From Clostridiales bacterium (GTDB taxonomy: Bacteria; Bacillota; Clostridia; Oscillospirales; Oscillospiraceae), in contig JAJQCJ010000109.1 of assembly GCA_021202775.1 (NCBI GenBank), forward strand, positions 21,390-85,389: a stretch of 64,000 bases of DNA. The letters are read 5' to 3'. The notes under the pieces are model-generated. The model made no database searches, was not told the DNA's origin, and was given only the letters and a program-made list of their open reading frames with translations. This document shows, piece after piece, positions 39,501-47,349 of this stretch. The first letter of the stretch is position 1. Every line of letters starts with the position of its first letter. The position numbers were made by a program, and so were the translations under genes.

Positions 39501-39668
39501 AACGCTGGCGCCGGTGGAGTCCACCATCGCAGTGGAAGAGGTTCCGAACTGACCGTTCAGATAGGACAGGTTGGCGTTGACAATGGTGGTCGCAGGGATC
39601 AGCAACGCCAGCAGCGCGGCGGTGATGGCAGTCAGGCCGCGCCACAATCTTGCTTTTTTGTTCTTCAT
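36573..39668 (-). CDS. Membrane-anchored GH3 glycosidase with permuted domain order
   Basis: N-terminal TM; GH3 C-like domain (LWVGLPGVNGFLGVADVLSGDENPSGHLSDT) precedes Fn3-like and GH3 N-like domain (KHLAFNEQETNRSGVSTFMTEQAARENNLRAFQ; GWLVTDM); C-terminal TM. Confidence 0.9.
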   Translation of the reverse strand: MKNKKARLWRGLTAITAALLALLIPATTIVNANLSYLNGQFGTSSTAMVDSTGASVADAIYYESEFTSVADLVAAKNELAEQISEEGSVLLKNNNDALPIDKDTETVTLWGMNSHTPTLGGMIGSSTDVDSDQTAYGIEEALAAKGFTVNQDMIALYSSDAAMAYARRGFGATGHGLTPSFTATYESPSSYQVGEIPASLYTDDVLASADDTVAVVVISRDSSEAADYEVDMVNGTEGDSFERPLALSDYERDMIALAKEHSTRVIVLINSDCAMEIDELKQDDEIDAILWVGLPGVNGFLGVADVLSGDENPSGHLSDTYATNSASSPAMQNFGVYTYTNSSQSSEGDLTSDNKGDWYIVETEGIYVGYKYYETRYEDSVLGQGNATSTEGSSTGEAWSYEDEMTYPFGYGLSYTTFEQTLDDVTLEIGGTGTATVTVTNTGDVAGKSVVQLYVQTPYTDGGVEKSSIQLIGFTKTDTLEPNESVTVTVEFDPEYMCSYDEDMVKADGTTGAWVLDAGDYYFAIGNGAHEALNNVLANKLGTTSGLTTITDEEVINADNAILWTLDTQDIETYSENVENALQDMDINSYYDEDVVEYFTRSDWSTGWGTVTDLTATDEMLVGLTNSNYTLNENGDGVTWGADNGLTLFDMVIINDDGTTSAVDFDDEQWDLLLDQITLDEAIQFIANAGDDFENIDSIVLPRLYANDGPLGFTYDQVGGYATRWTESDSEYPTYVSTSDEYATESMNTMPTEPVVAATFNTELVEREGELFGEDGLWANECSLFAPGLNLHRTPYNARNHEYYSEDSMLTNLMGIAVCTGGQSKGLMMEPKHLAFNEQETNRSGVSTFMTEQAARENNLRAFQGVMSTNVADGVMTSFNRVGTVYSSAHSGLMTQIVRNEWGYTGWLVTDMINGADYMNWRDIVAAGGGACLTSSAYATSNIGDMSASKTAISQDTYFQEQMKLIIKYYLYNIVESNAMNGLTENTEIVTQLTWFQIACYAAIAVAAVLTLACAVMWVLSLRKSKSQQDS

Positions 39669-39801
39669 TAAGTTTCCTCCTTAATATGGGTTGTTTCCGG
39701 CCCGGCGCCGTGGGCGCCAACTCCGCAGCGCGGGCCCGCTGTATTACGACCGTCGGTGCAGCTGACCAGGCTGCCCGCCGTTTGTCGTTATGGTGATGCG
39801 C

Positions 39802-40890
39802 TCAGTCAAAGAGCGCGTCAAGGTACTGGACGATGTTCGCCAGCGATTCGTCGGTATAGTACCGGTCGTCCGCGTGCTTGTATCCGGCAAAGGACTGGTA
39901 GGTGACGCCGTCGCGGTCCTCATTGTCGTCGCTGATGGTGCCGTCCGCCACATAGCTGCCGTTGACAAAGGCCTGATAGAGGCGGATGGACTGCTGCTCC
40001 GACACGGTGATGTCCGCCGGGCTGTGCCAGATCAGCACGTTCAGGTTCTGCACATCCGCCCAGTTCTCCTCAATGTAGTACCGGGCGGAGTACTGGGCCA
40101 GTTCCTCTTGGGTGCAGTCGGCAAGGGCGGTTCGGAGCCAGTACTCCTCCACGGTGTCATACCCGGTGCCGCTGAGGGAGGCGGAAGCCCACAGGTTCGC
40201 CACCCACCGCACTATCGAAGGAATCCCCTGGCTCTGGAAGTCGTCTTCCGCAAAGGGGAAGTCGATGATGCCGTAGAAGTCCATCAGGCAGGACACCTGG
40301 GCGGACACCGGCTCAGACAAATCCTCCTCACCAATAAAGGAGACGCCGTTGAACTCGTCGTCATTGGTCACCGCCGCCATGGTGGCCAGGTACCCTCCGG
40401 CGGACTCGCCCCAGATGACGAAGCAGTCCGGGTCGTAGCCGTAGGTCTCCGCGTTGGCCCGGAGGAAGCGGACAGCCGCCTTCACATCCTCCAGCGCCGC
40501 GGGGAACCCGTCCTCCGCAGCCAGGCGGTAGTTCACCGTGGCGCAGGCGTAGCCCTGCTGGCGGAAGTAGCGGTACATGAACTGGGCCTGACGGGATTCC
40601 AGGTCATTGGCCACAAAGCCGCCGCCGTGGACCAGAATGATCAGGGGCATGGGCTCGTCGGAATCAGGGACATAGAGGTGGAGATAATCGCTCTCCGACA
40701 CGTCGGAATACTGCACATTCTCATAGGTGGTGCCCCCTGTCCACTCCGAGGTGTCCATCTCCAGGGTGGGGGCGGTCAGATTCTGCCACATGACCTTTGC
40801 CGCGCTCCGGTGGGTCAGGCAATACACCGCCACCACCAGCACCACCACCAGGAGAACGATGAGGATGACCGTCAAAATCTTTTTTCCCAT
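39802..40890 (-). CDS. Membrane-anchored alpha/beta hydrolase (HSL/carboxylesterase-like)
   Basis: N-terminal TM; PLIILVHGGGFVANDLESRQAQ; CFVIWGESAGGYLATMAA. Confidence 0.9.
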   Translation of the reverse strand: MGKKILTVILIVLLVVVLVVAVYCLTHRSAAKVMWQNLTAPTLEMDTSEWTGGTTYENVQYSDVSESDYLHLYVPDSDEPMPLIILVHGGGFVANDLESRQAQFMYRYFRQQGYACATVNYRLAAEDGFPAALEDVKAAVRFLRANAETYGYDPDCFVIWGESAGGYLATMAAVTNDDEFNGVSFIGEEDLSEPVSAQVSCLMDFYGIIDFPFAEDDFQSQGIPSIVRWVANLWASASLSGTGYDTVEEYWLRTALADCTQEELAQYSARYYIEENWADVQNLNVLIWHSPADITVSEQQSIRLYQAFVNGSYVADGTISDDNEDRDGVTYQSFAGYKHADDRYYTDESLANIVQYLDALFD

Positions 40891-40994
40891 TGCGTTTCAA
40901 CTCCCTTTCGTTCCACCGCATCCGGCAAAATGGTTTTTGATTCACGGCCGACGGGGAGACCAACCTGTACCGTCAGATGGGGCTGTCCTCCCCC

Positions 40995-42083
40995 TCAACC
41001 AAAGCGGGCATTCAGATGCGCCAGGAGGGTGGACAGGGATTCGTCGGTAAAGAGCCGCTCGTCGGCGTGCATATAGCCCTCAAAGGTCTGGAAGGTCACG
41101 TTGTCCCGCGCCTCCCCTTCGCTCCAGCTGCCGTCCGCCTGGTAGGTGCCGGAGAGGAACGCCTGATAGAGCCGCTCCGACTGTGGCTCCGCCACGGTGA
41201 TGTCCGACAGACCGTGCCAGATCACCACGTCCATGTTCTGCACATAATCCCAGTTCTCCGCGATGTAGTAGCGGGCGGAGTACAGGGCATAGTCCTCCTC
41301 CGTAAAGTCCGCCACCACAGCCCGGAGCCAATAATCCTCCCAGCTGTCATACCCGGTGCCGCTGAGGGCGGAAAACGCCCAGCTGTTGGCGATGCCTGTG
41401 ACGACTGTGGGGATGCCTTGACTCCGGAAGTCGCTGTCGGCAAAGGGGAAGTCGATGATGCCGTAGAAGTCGATCAGGCAGGAGACCTGGGCGGACACGG
41501 GTTCGGCCAGCTCGTCCTCCCCGATGAAGGAGACGCCGGTGAACTCGTCGTCATTGGTGACAGCCGCCATGGTGGCCAGGTACCCTCCGGCGGACTCGCC
41601 CCAGATGATGAAGCAATCCGGGTCATAGCCATAGGTCTCCGCATTGGCACGAAGGTAGCGGACAGCCGCCTTCACGTCCTCCAGCGCGGCGGGGAACCCG
41701 TCCTCCTGGGCCAGGCGGTAGTTCACCGTGGCGCAGGCGTAGCCCTGCTGGCGGAAATACCGGTAGATGAACTGGGCCTGGCGGGACTCGCAGTCGTTGC
41801 AAACAAAGCCGCCGCCGTGGACTATGATAATCAGGGGCATGGGCTCCTCAGAATCGGGGACATAGAGGTGGAGATAATCGCTCTCCGACACATCGGCGTA
41901 CTGCACCCCCTCATAGGAGGCGCCCCCAGTCCACTCTGACGTGTCCAGCTCGATGGTGGGGGCGGTCAGGTTGTCCCAGACGGCCTTCACCGCGTTCAGA
42001 TGGGTCAGGCACAGCACCGCCGCCACCACAATCAAAGTCAGAAGTACAATCGAAAGAACCTTTCCGATTTTCCTAAGCGTCAT
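40995..42083 (-). CDS. Membrane-anchored alpha/beta hydrolase, tandem paralogue
   Basis: PLIIIVHGGGFVCNDCESRQAQ; CFIIWGESAGGYLATMAA; same architecture as the adjacent gene. Confidence 0.9.
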   Translation of the reverse strand: MTLRKIGKVLSIVLLTLIVVAAVLCLTHLNAVKAVWDNLTAPTIELDTSEWTGGASYEGVQYADVSESDYLHLYVPDSEEPMPLIIIVHGGGFVCNDCESRQAQFIYRYFRQQGYACATVNYRLAQEDGFPAALEDVKAAVRYLRANAETYGYDPDCFIIWGESAGGYLATMAAVTNDDEFTGVSFIGEDELAEPVSAQVSCLIDFYGIIDFPFADSDFRSQGIPTVVTGIANSWAFSALSGTGYDSWEDYWLRAVVADFTEEDYALYSARYYIAENWDYVQNMDVVIWHGLSDITVAEPQSERLYQAFLSGTYQADGSWSEGEARDNVTFQTFEGYMHADERLFTDESLSTLLAHLNARFG

Positions 42084-42243
42084 GATAAGGTCTTGCCCTT
42101 TCCGCCTTATGAAATGACTTCCATCAATCATGCGGCTACATTATAACAAATATAAAAATGCTTTTCAAGTCTTTTTGCACAAACAGTCGGTTTCTCTGCA
42201 CAACCTGCTTTCAGCGGAGTGCCTTCTATTTGGGGAAAATAGT

Positions 42244-43377
42244 TCAGTTTTCCGAAGGGGCGTCCAGCCGCTGGGGCATCCAGCCATACTTCCAGCACCG
42301 GGCCAGGTCCCAGCTCTCCTTCCAGCTCTCGTCCATCTGGGCGTCCCGGTTGCGCCAGAGCTGGTAGTTCCAATAGATGTATCCCGCACTGACCGACCAG
42401 GCGTCCATCTCCAGGGCGGCCACCTCACGGTAGCGCCGCCGGTTCTCCTCCGCCGAGCCGCCCCGCTGGGCGTACTTGTTGCAGATGCACCACTCGCCCA
42501 CGATGACGGGGACGTGCTTCGCCACGTTGGAGAGCTTCCACTTGTTGAAGCCCACATAGATGCGATACCACCACAGCTGGTGCAGGGGTATGAAGGACTC
42601 CATGGCGAAAATGTAGATGTGGGTGTCCAAATAGACGTTCTTCATCCCGCTCTCGTCAAAGAACTTGTTCCAGCCGGTGAGGCGGAAGCCGTCATGGAAC
42701 ACGATGGCCGTGTCCTCCGACAGGATGGCCCGCAGGCGGCGGTACGCCTCCCGGTAGAAGGGCTTCAGGAACTTCATGGGGACGTAGGAGGAACCCTTGG
42801 CCTCCTCCTTGTCCACCGGCTTGCCCCGGATGGGGCCGGAGGGGGAGGACAGCCACACCGTCAGGCTGATGGGCTCGTTGACGATCTCAATGCCGAAGAG
42901 GGCGGGGTGGTCCTTGTACCGCCGGGCCAGCCGCTCCAGCACCGTCAGGGCGAACTCCACCTCCTCCGGCTCCTGGCACCACTTGCACACGCCGGTGATG
43001 CCACCGTTGTCATAGCCGTTCTGGCTGTCCGGTACGGTGTGGAGGTCGATCAGCACCTTGATGCCATACTTTTCCGCCCACTGAAAGGCCATGTCCAGGT
43101 ATTCGATGCAGCCGTTGAAGGGAGGCCGATCCCCGAAGATGAAGTAGGGCACCGGGATGCGCACCAGGTTGACGCCGTGGGTGCTCAGGTCCTTGAAGTC
43201 CTGCTCCGTCACATAGGTATCTCGGTGTTCCTTCATCCGCTGGGCCAAGGCGTCTTTGTCCATCAGGCGGTTCAGCCAGACCTCGTCCTTTGCGCCGGTT
43301 CCCTCGAACATGCCGACATCCATCCACTCCTCCAGGACGAGCCAGTTCCCCAGGTTTGTACCTCTGATTGCTTCCAT
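42244..43377 (-). CDS. Glycoside hydrolase family 5-like (cellulase/exo-glucanase fold)
   Basis: GTNLGNWLVLEEWMD, VNLVRIPVPYFIF, KVLIDLHTVPDSQNGYDNGG, FGIEIVNEPIS, VIVGEW. Confidence 0.9.
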   Translation of the reverse strand: MEAIRGTNLGNWLVLEEWMDVGMFEGTGAKDEVWLNRLMDKDALAQRMKEHRDTYVTEQDFKDLSTHGVNLVRIPVPYFIFGDRPPFNGCIEYLDMAFQWAEKYGIKVLIDLHTVPDSQNGYDNGGITGVCKWCQEPEEVEFALTVLERLARRYKDHPALFGIEIVNEPISLTVWLSSPSGPIRGKPVDKEEAKGSSYVPMKFLKPFYREAYRRLRAILSEDTAIVFHDGFRLTGWNKFFDESGMKNVYLDTHIYIFAMESFIPLHQLWWYRIYVGFNKWKLSNVAKHVPVIVGEWCICNKYAQRGGSAEENRRRYREVAALEMDAWSVSAGYIYWNYQLWRNRDAQMDESWKESWDLARCWKYGWMPQRLDAPSEN

Positions 43378-43399
43378 TGTTCTTTCTCCTGTTCTTAAA

Positions 43400-45793
43400 T
43401 TATTTGCTCCGGCAGGGCACTGTCACCTGCCAGTGGGTTACTTCATCGGTGACGGTCAGCGTTACCGGCCCGCTCCCGTCGGCCCGGAGTACGGCCAGGG
43501 CCTCCCCCCAATAGGTGTGGATGGTGTCCCCCCAATAGCCCTCCGGGTTGTAGCTGGCGGCGCTGCCGAAGCCCGCCAGTTCCCCGCCGGTGACGGCGGC
43601 CTGTAGTGTGTGCCGCTCCATGGGCTTCCAGATGCCCCGGCCGTCGGTGTAGCGGAGGTGGATGTAGCTGAGGCCGCCGGGCTGTACGGTGGGCTCCTCC
43701 GGCGTCAGCTGTAGGACGGTATCCTCCCCCGCCGTCTCCAGGGTCTGGGCGGCGATCAGGTTGCCGGTTTCGTCATAGCTGCGGGCGGTGAGGGTGCCGT
43801 CCTGATAGGTGGTGCGGAACACGGCCCGGCAGTCTTTGGTCAGCTTTTTCCGGCCCAGGGTTTCACCGTTCAGCAGCAGCTCCACCGAAGCGCCCCGGGC
43901 GTAGACCTCCACCTCCGCCGGATTGCCTGCGCAGCCCCGCCAGGACCAGCTCATCAGGGCGTCCGTCAGGCTCCAGGCCCCCACAGGGGGCTTCTTCACC
44001 GGGGCCACAGGCCGCACCGCCAGGATGGGGCCACGTTCCAGCCCAAAGGCCACGCGGGTATAGGCAGCCTCCGCCGTGGCGTCCCCCAGAATGTTCACCC
44101 GTCCGGCTCCGGAGGTCAGCCATCCGGGGTCGTCCGAGGGGGGCTGGCTGGGATAGTCCAGGTAGCCCCACCGACCTGTGCCGGTCTCGCCAATGTAATC
44201 CATCCCCGCCCAGACGAAGTCGCCAATGAGCCGCGGCTCCGTTTTCGCCAGCTCCCAGAAGGCGTAGGCGTCGGCACAGAAGGTCTCGCTGCCCAGAATC
44301 AGGCGGTTCGGGTACTTTTTCAGGTCGTGGCGGTAACGCCAAATGCCGTAGTTGTACCCGGCAATATCCATGTTGGCAAAGGCATCCCGTGTTTTCCAGT
44401 CGCAGGGGGGGAGGGTTGCGCCGAACTTCATGGTCTTGTCCCCCAGGACGGTGGCCAGGGTGTTGTAAAACTCACTGCCCACCGGCTTTTTCTTCTTCTC
44501 TGGCTCCTTCTTTTGCTCAGCAACAGCTTTATCTGCCTTGTCGTCGCTGTACACGCCGAAGCCGATGGAGCTGAGGAAGTTGAAGAAGATGTTCACCCCG
44601 CAGGTCACCGGGCGGGTGGAATCCAGACTGTGGAGGTACTCCGTCATCTCACCGGTGAGGGCGATGCCCTTGGGCTGGGCGGTCTCCGACACCTCGTTCC
44701 CCGTGGAGTAGAGGATGACGGAGGGGTGGTTATAGTCCTTGTCCACCATGGCCCGGAGGTCCCGCTGCCACCAGTCGGGGAAGTCGTTCACATAGTCATA
44801 TTTGGTCTTGTGGATGTACCAGCAGTCCACAAACTCATCCATCACCAGCATTCCCAGCCGGTCGCAGGCGTCCAGCAGGGCCTTGGAGCAGGGGTTGTGG
44901 GCGGAGCGGAGGGCGTTGTAGCCGTTTTCCCGGAGGAGGCGCACCTTCCGCTCCTCCGCCTGTGGGTCGCACACCGCACCCAGAGGGCCGTTGTCGTGGT
45001 GGATGCAGGCCCCCCGGAGGATGACCCGCTGACCGTTGACGGTCAGCCCCTTTTTCGTATCCCAGGCCAGCAGGCGGAAGCCGAAGGCGGTCTCCGCCGT
45101 ATCCCCGGCGAAGGAGGCCCGGCAAGTGTAGCATTTGGGGTGCTCACAGCTCCAAAGCTCCGCCCCCGGCGCCGACAGGGTGAGGGCCGCCGTTCCGTCG
45201 CTTTCCGCAGCGGCAGAGGCCAGCACAGTTTCCCCGTCCAGCAGCGCCACCGTCACCGGGCCGGGGCGGGAGGTGTTCACCGTCACCTCCACGGTGGGAG
45301 GCATCAGGGCGGTGGTGCGGACTTTGACGCCGTTCACCGGGATATGGACCTCGTCCCCCACCCAGACGGACGCGGGGCGGTAGATTCCCGCCCCGGAATA
45401 CCAGCGGCTGTTGGGCTGTTGGGCGTTGCGGACCAGCACCACCAGCTCATTCTCCCCGTCGCTGCGGAGGGCGTCGGTGGCGTCGGCGTAAAAATTCGTG
45501 TAGCCGTAGGGCCAGGCGGCGATTTTGTCCCCGTTCAGCAGCACCTCCGCATCGCGGTAGACGCCTTCAAACTCAAACACCACCCGCTTCCCCTTCCAGC
45601 CCTCCGGCGTGGGGAAGCATCTGCGGTATTCGTAGTCATAGCACCGGAACCAGCCGATGTTGTGCTGGCCGGGGCTGTCCGCCCCCCGTGGCTCCCGGCA
45701 CTGGGCGTCGTGGGGCAGGGTGACGGGGACGGCGCTTCCTGACCCGTCCGCCCGGCGGCAGGTCCAGCCGGTGTTGAAGGAATATTGTTTCAT
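43400..45793 (-). CDS. Glycoside hydrolase family 2, paralogue of 33611..35992
   Basis: RGACIHHDNGPLGAVCDPQAEERKVRLLRENGYNALRSAHNPCSKALLDACDRLGMLVMDEFVDCWYIHKTKYDYV. Confidence 0.93.
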   Translation of the reverse strand: MKQYSFNTGWTCRRADGSGSAVPVTLPHDAQCREPRGADSPGQHNIGWFRCYDYEYRRCFPTPEGWKGKRVVFEFEGVYRDAEVLLNGDKIAAWPYGYTNFYADATDALRSDGENELVVLVRNAQQPNSRWYSGAGIYRPASVWVGDEVHIPVNGVKVRTTALMPPTVEVTVNTSRPGPVTVALLDGETVLASAAAESDGTAALTLSAPGAELWSCEHPKCYTCRASFAGDTAETAFGFRLLAWDTKKGLTVNGQRVILRGACIHHDNGPLGAVCDPQAEERKVRLLRENGYNALRSAHNPCSKALLDACDRLGMLVMDEFVDCWYIHKTKYDYVNDFPDWWQRDLRAMVDKDYNHPSVILYSTGNEVSETAQPKGIALTGEMTEYLHSLDSTRPVTCGVNIFFNFLSSIGFGVYSDDKADKAVAEQKKEPEKKKKPVGSEFYNTLATVLGDKTMKFGATLPPCDWKTRDAFANMDIAGYNYGIWRYRHDLKKYPNRLILGSETFCADAYAFWELAKTEPRLIGDFVWAGMDYIGETGTGRWGYLDYPSQPPSDDPGWLTSGAGRVNILGDATAEAAYTRVAFGLERGPILAVRPVAPVKKPPVGAWSLTDALMSWSWRGCAGNPAEVEVYARGASVELLLNGETLGRKKLTKDCRAVFRTTYQDGTLTARSYDETGNLIAAQTLETAGEDTVLQLTPEEPTVQPGGLSYIHLRYTDGRGIWKPMERHTLQAAVTGGELAGFGSAASYNPEGYWGDTIHTYWGEALAVLRADGSGPVTLTVTDEVTHWQVTVPCRSK

Positions 45794-45991
45794 GGGGGAT
45801 GCCTCCTGTCTTTTGCCCAATCTTGTTCAAAAACAGTTTTTACTTCATTCGTGTCTATTATAACGAAAAAGGGACACCGGAATATATCACAAAATCCGGT
45901 GCCATGTCACATTCAGAACATCCATCTGAAAAAAATTACAATTTTCTTCTGGAAAATTTCCGGAGCTTGTGCAATTTGCCCGTCCCGGCGG

Positions 45992-47182
45992 TCAGGACTC
46001 CTTCTGCCCGTACTGCCTCCGGAACTGGCCCGGCGTCATGCCCTCCCATTTTTTAAACTCCCGTCCGAAGTGGCTCTGGGAGGAGAAGCCGTAGGCGTAG
46101 GCGATGTCGTCATAGGAGTCGTCGGAGTAGATCAGCCGGAGCTTGGCGGCGTGGAGCTTCTCCCGGATGATATAGTCCTTGAGCTTTATCCCCGTCTGCC
46201 GGGAAAAGGTGGCCGACAGGTGCTTGGGGGTGACCCCCAGCGCCCGGGCCAGCTCCTGCACCTCCAGCTTGGCGTGGAGCCGCTGCATCACCAGCGACTT
46301 GCAGGCGGCCACCAGAGGATGCCCCGCCGTTGCGGCGGAGAGTGCGTGTACTGCCTCGCAGTATTCCATCTCCGCCTGGCGCATACAGGCGATAACCGCG
46401 GCTTCGTTCCTCACCTCATCCACCTGGCGGATGAACACATCGGACATGGAGAAGGCCAGCTCCGGTTGGAGCCCGCCCTCTATGGCGGAGCGGCTGGCCA
46501 GCGTGATGACGACCACCGCGTTGTACTTGGCCTGGTGCAGGGGGTCGGCGGACATCCTGCCCACCTTCCCCACATAGACCTCCTGCAGGCTGGCCCTCAG
46601 CAGCTCCAGGTCGCCGGCGCGGATGCTGCCCTGCTCCCGCAGCTCCTGCTGATAGGGGTTGTGGAGGGTGGACTGCTCCTGGTTGTCATACATGGCCTGC
46701 TGGATGCGCCGGTTTATATCCGCCAGCATCTGTTCATCACAGAAGCTGAGACGCAGGAGTTGATTCATGTCCATGCTGACGCCGCTGACCGTCTCGGAGA
46801 GCATCAGCACCATGTGGGCCAGCAGCGTCAGGGGTACGGCGCTGACGTGGTAGGGACGCGCCGGGTCCAGCCCGTGGCTGCGCTGCAACTGCCGGGCGGC
46901 CTGGGCGGTGTCCGGGGACAGGCAGCACGGCCCCACCAAGTAAATCTCCGTCCCGCCCTGTACGATGCCGTACAGAATGGTGTCCCCCTCGGCGTAGAGC
47001 AGGGGGGCGTCCGCCCTGGCCATATCCAGCAGCTGGCGGCAAAAGGCGGGGTCGGCCTGCAGCAGATTGGGCTGCTCGCCGTAGTCCTCATAGACGGCGA
47101 TGGAATTGCCCGCCCGGTCGTAGACGCAGACGGGGGCGTGAAGCAGGCAGATGATGTGGCGGCAAAGCTGTTGCGGCGTCAT
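45992..47182 (-). CDS. AraC-family transcriptional regulator
   Basis: C-terminal ARALGVTPKHLSATFSRQTGIKLKDYIIREKLHAAKLRL...IAYAYGFSSQSHFGREFKKWEGMTPGQFRRQ. Confidence 0.93.
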   Translation of the reverse strand: MTPQQLCRHIICLLHAPVCVYDRAGNSIAVYEDYGEQPNLLQADPAFCRQLLDMARADAPLLYAEGDTILYGIVQGGTEIYLVGPCCLSPDTAQAARQLQRSHGLDPARPYHVSAVPLTLLAHMVLMLSETVSGVSMDMNQLLRLSFCDEQMLADINRRIQQAMYDNQEQSTLHNPYQQELREQGSIRAGDLELLRASLQEVYVGKVGRMSADPLHQAKYNAVVVITLASRSAIEGGLQPELAFSMSDVFIRQVDEVRNEAAVIACMRQAEMEYCEAVHALSAATAGHPLVAACKSLVMQRLHAKLEVQELARALGVTPKHLSATFSRQTGIKLKDYIIREKLHAAKLRLIYSDDSYDDIAYAYGFSSQSHFGREFKKWEGMTPGQFRRQYGQKES

Positions 47183-47272
47183 AGAAGCACCTCCGGGGGA
47201 TGGATTGGTATTATTGTCCCACAATCCGGCAGGTTCCGCAACCATTTTTTACGCCTGCGAAAAAAATTCATA

Positions 47273-47301
47273 TTGCTTTCTCCCACCAATTCCCTTATAA
47301 T
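47273..47301 (+). promoter_or_regulatory. Promoter upstream of the GH42 gene
   Basis: ttgctt-N17-tataat. Confidence 0.6.
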
Positions 47302-47349
47302 AGCAACAACCGCCGCCCGGCGGGAGTATGTTCAGGAGGACGAAACCCT

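Noticed and set aside
38079-39671. 530-aa Gly/Val/His-rich ORF opposite GH3
   Set aside because: Silk-like composition is the complement of acidic/Thr-rich GH3 codons; no independent evidence
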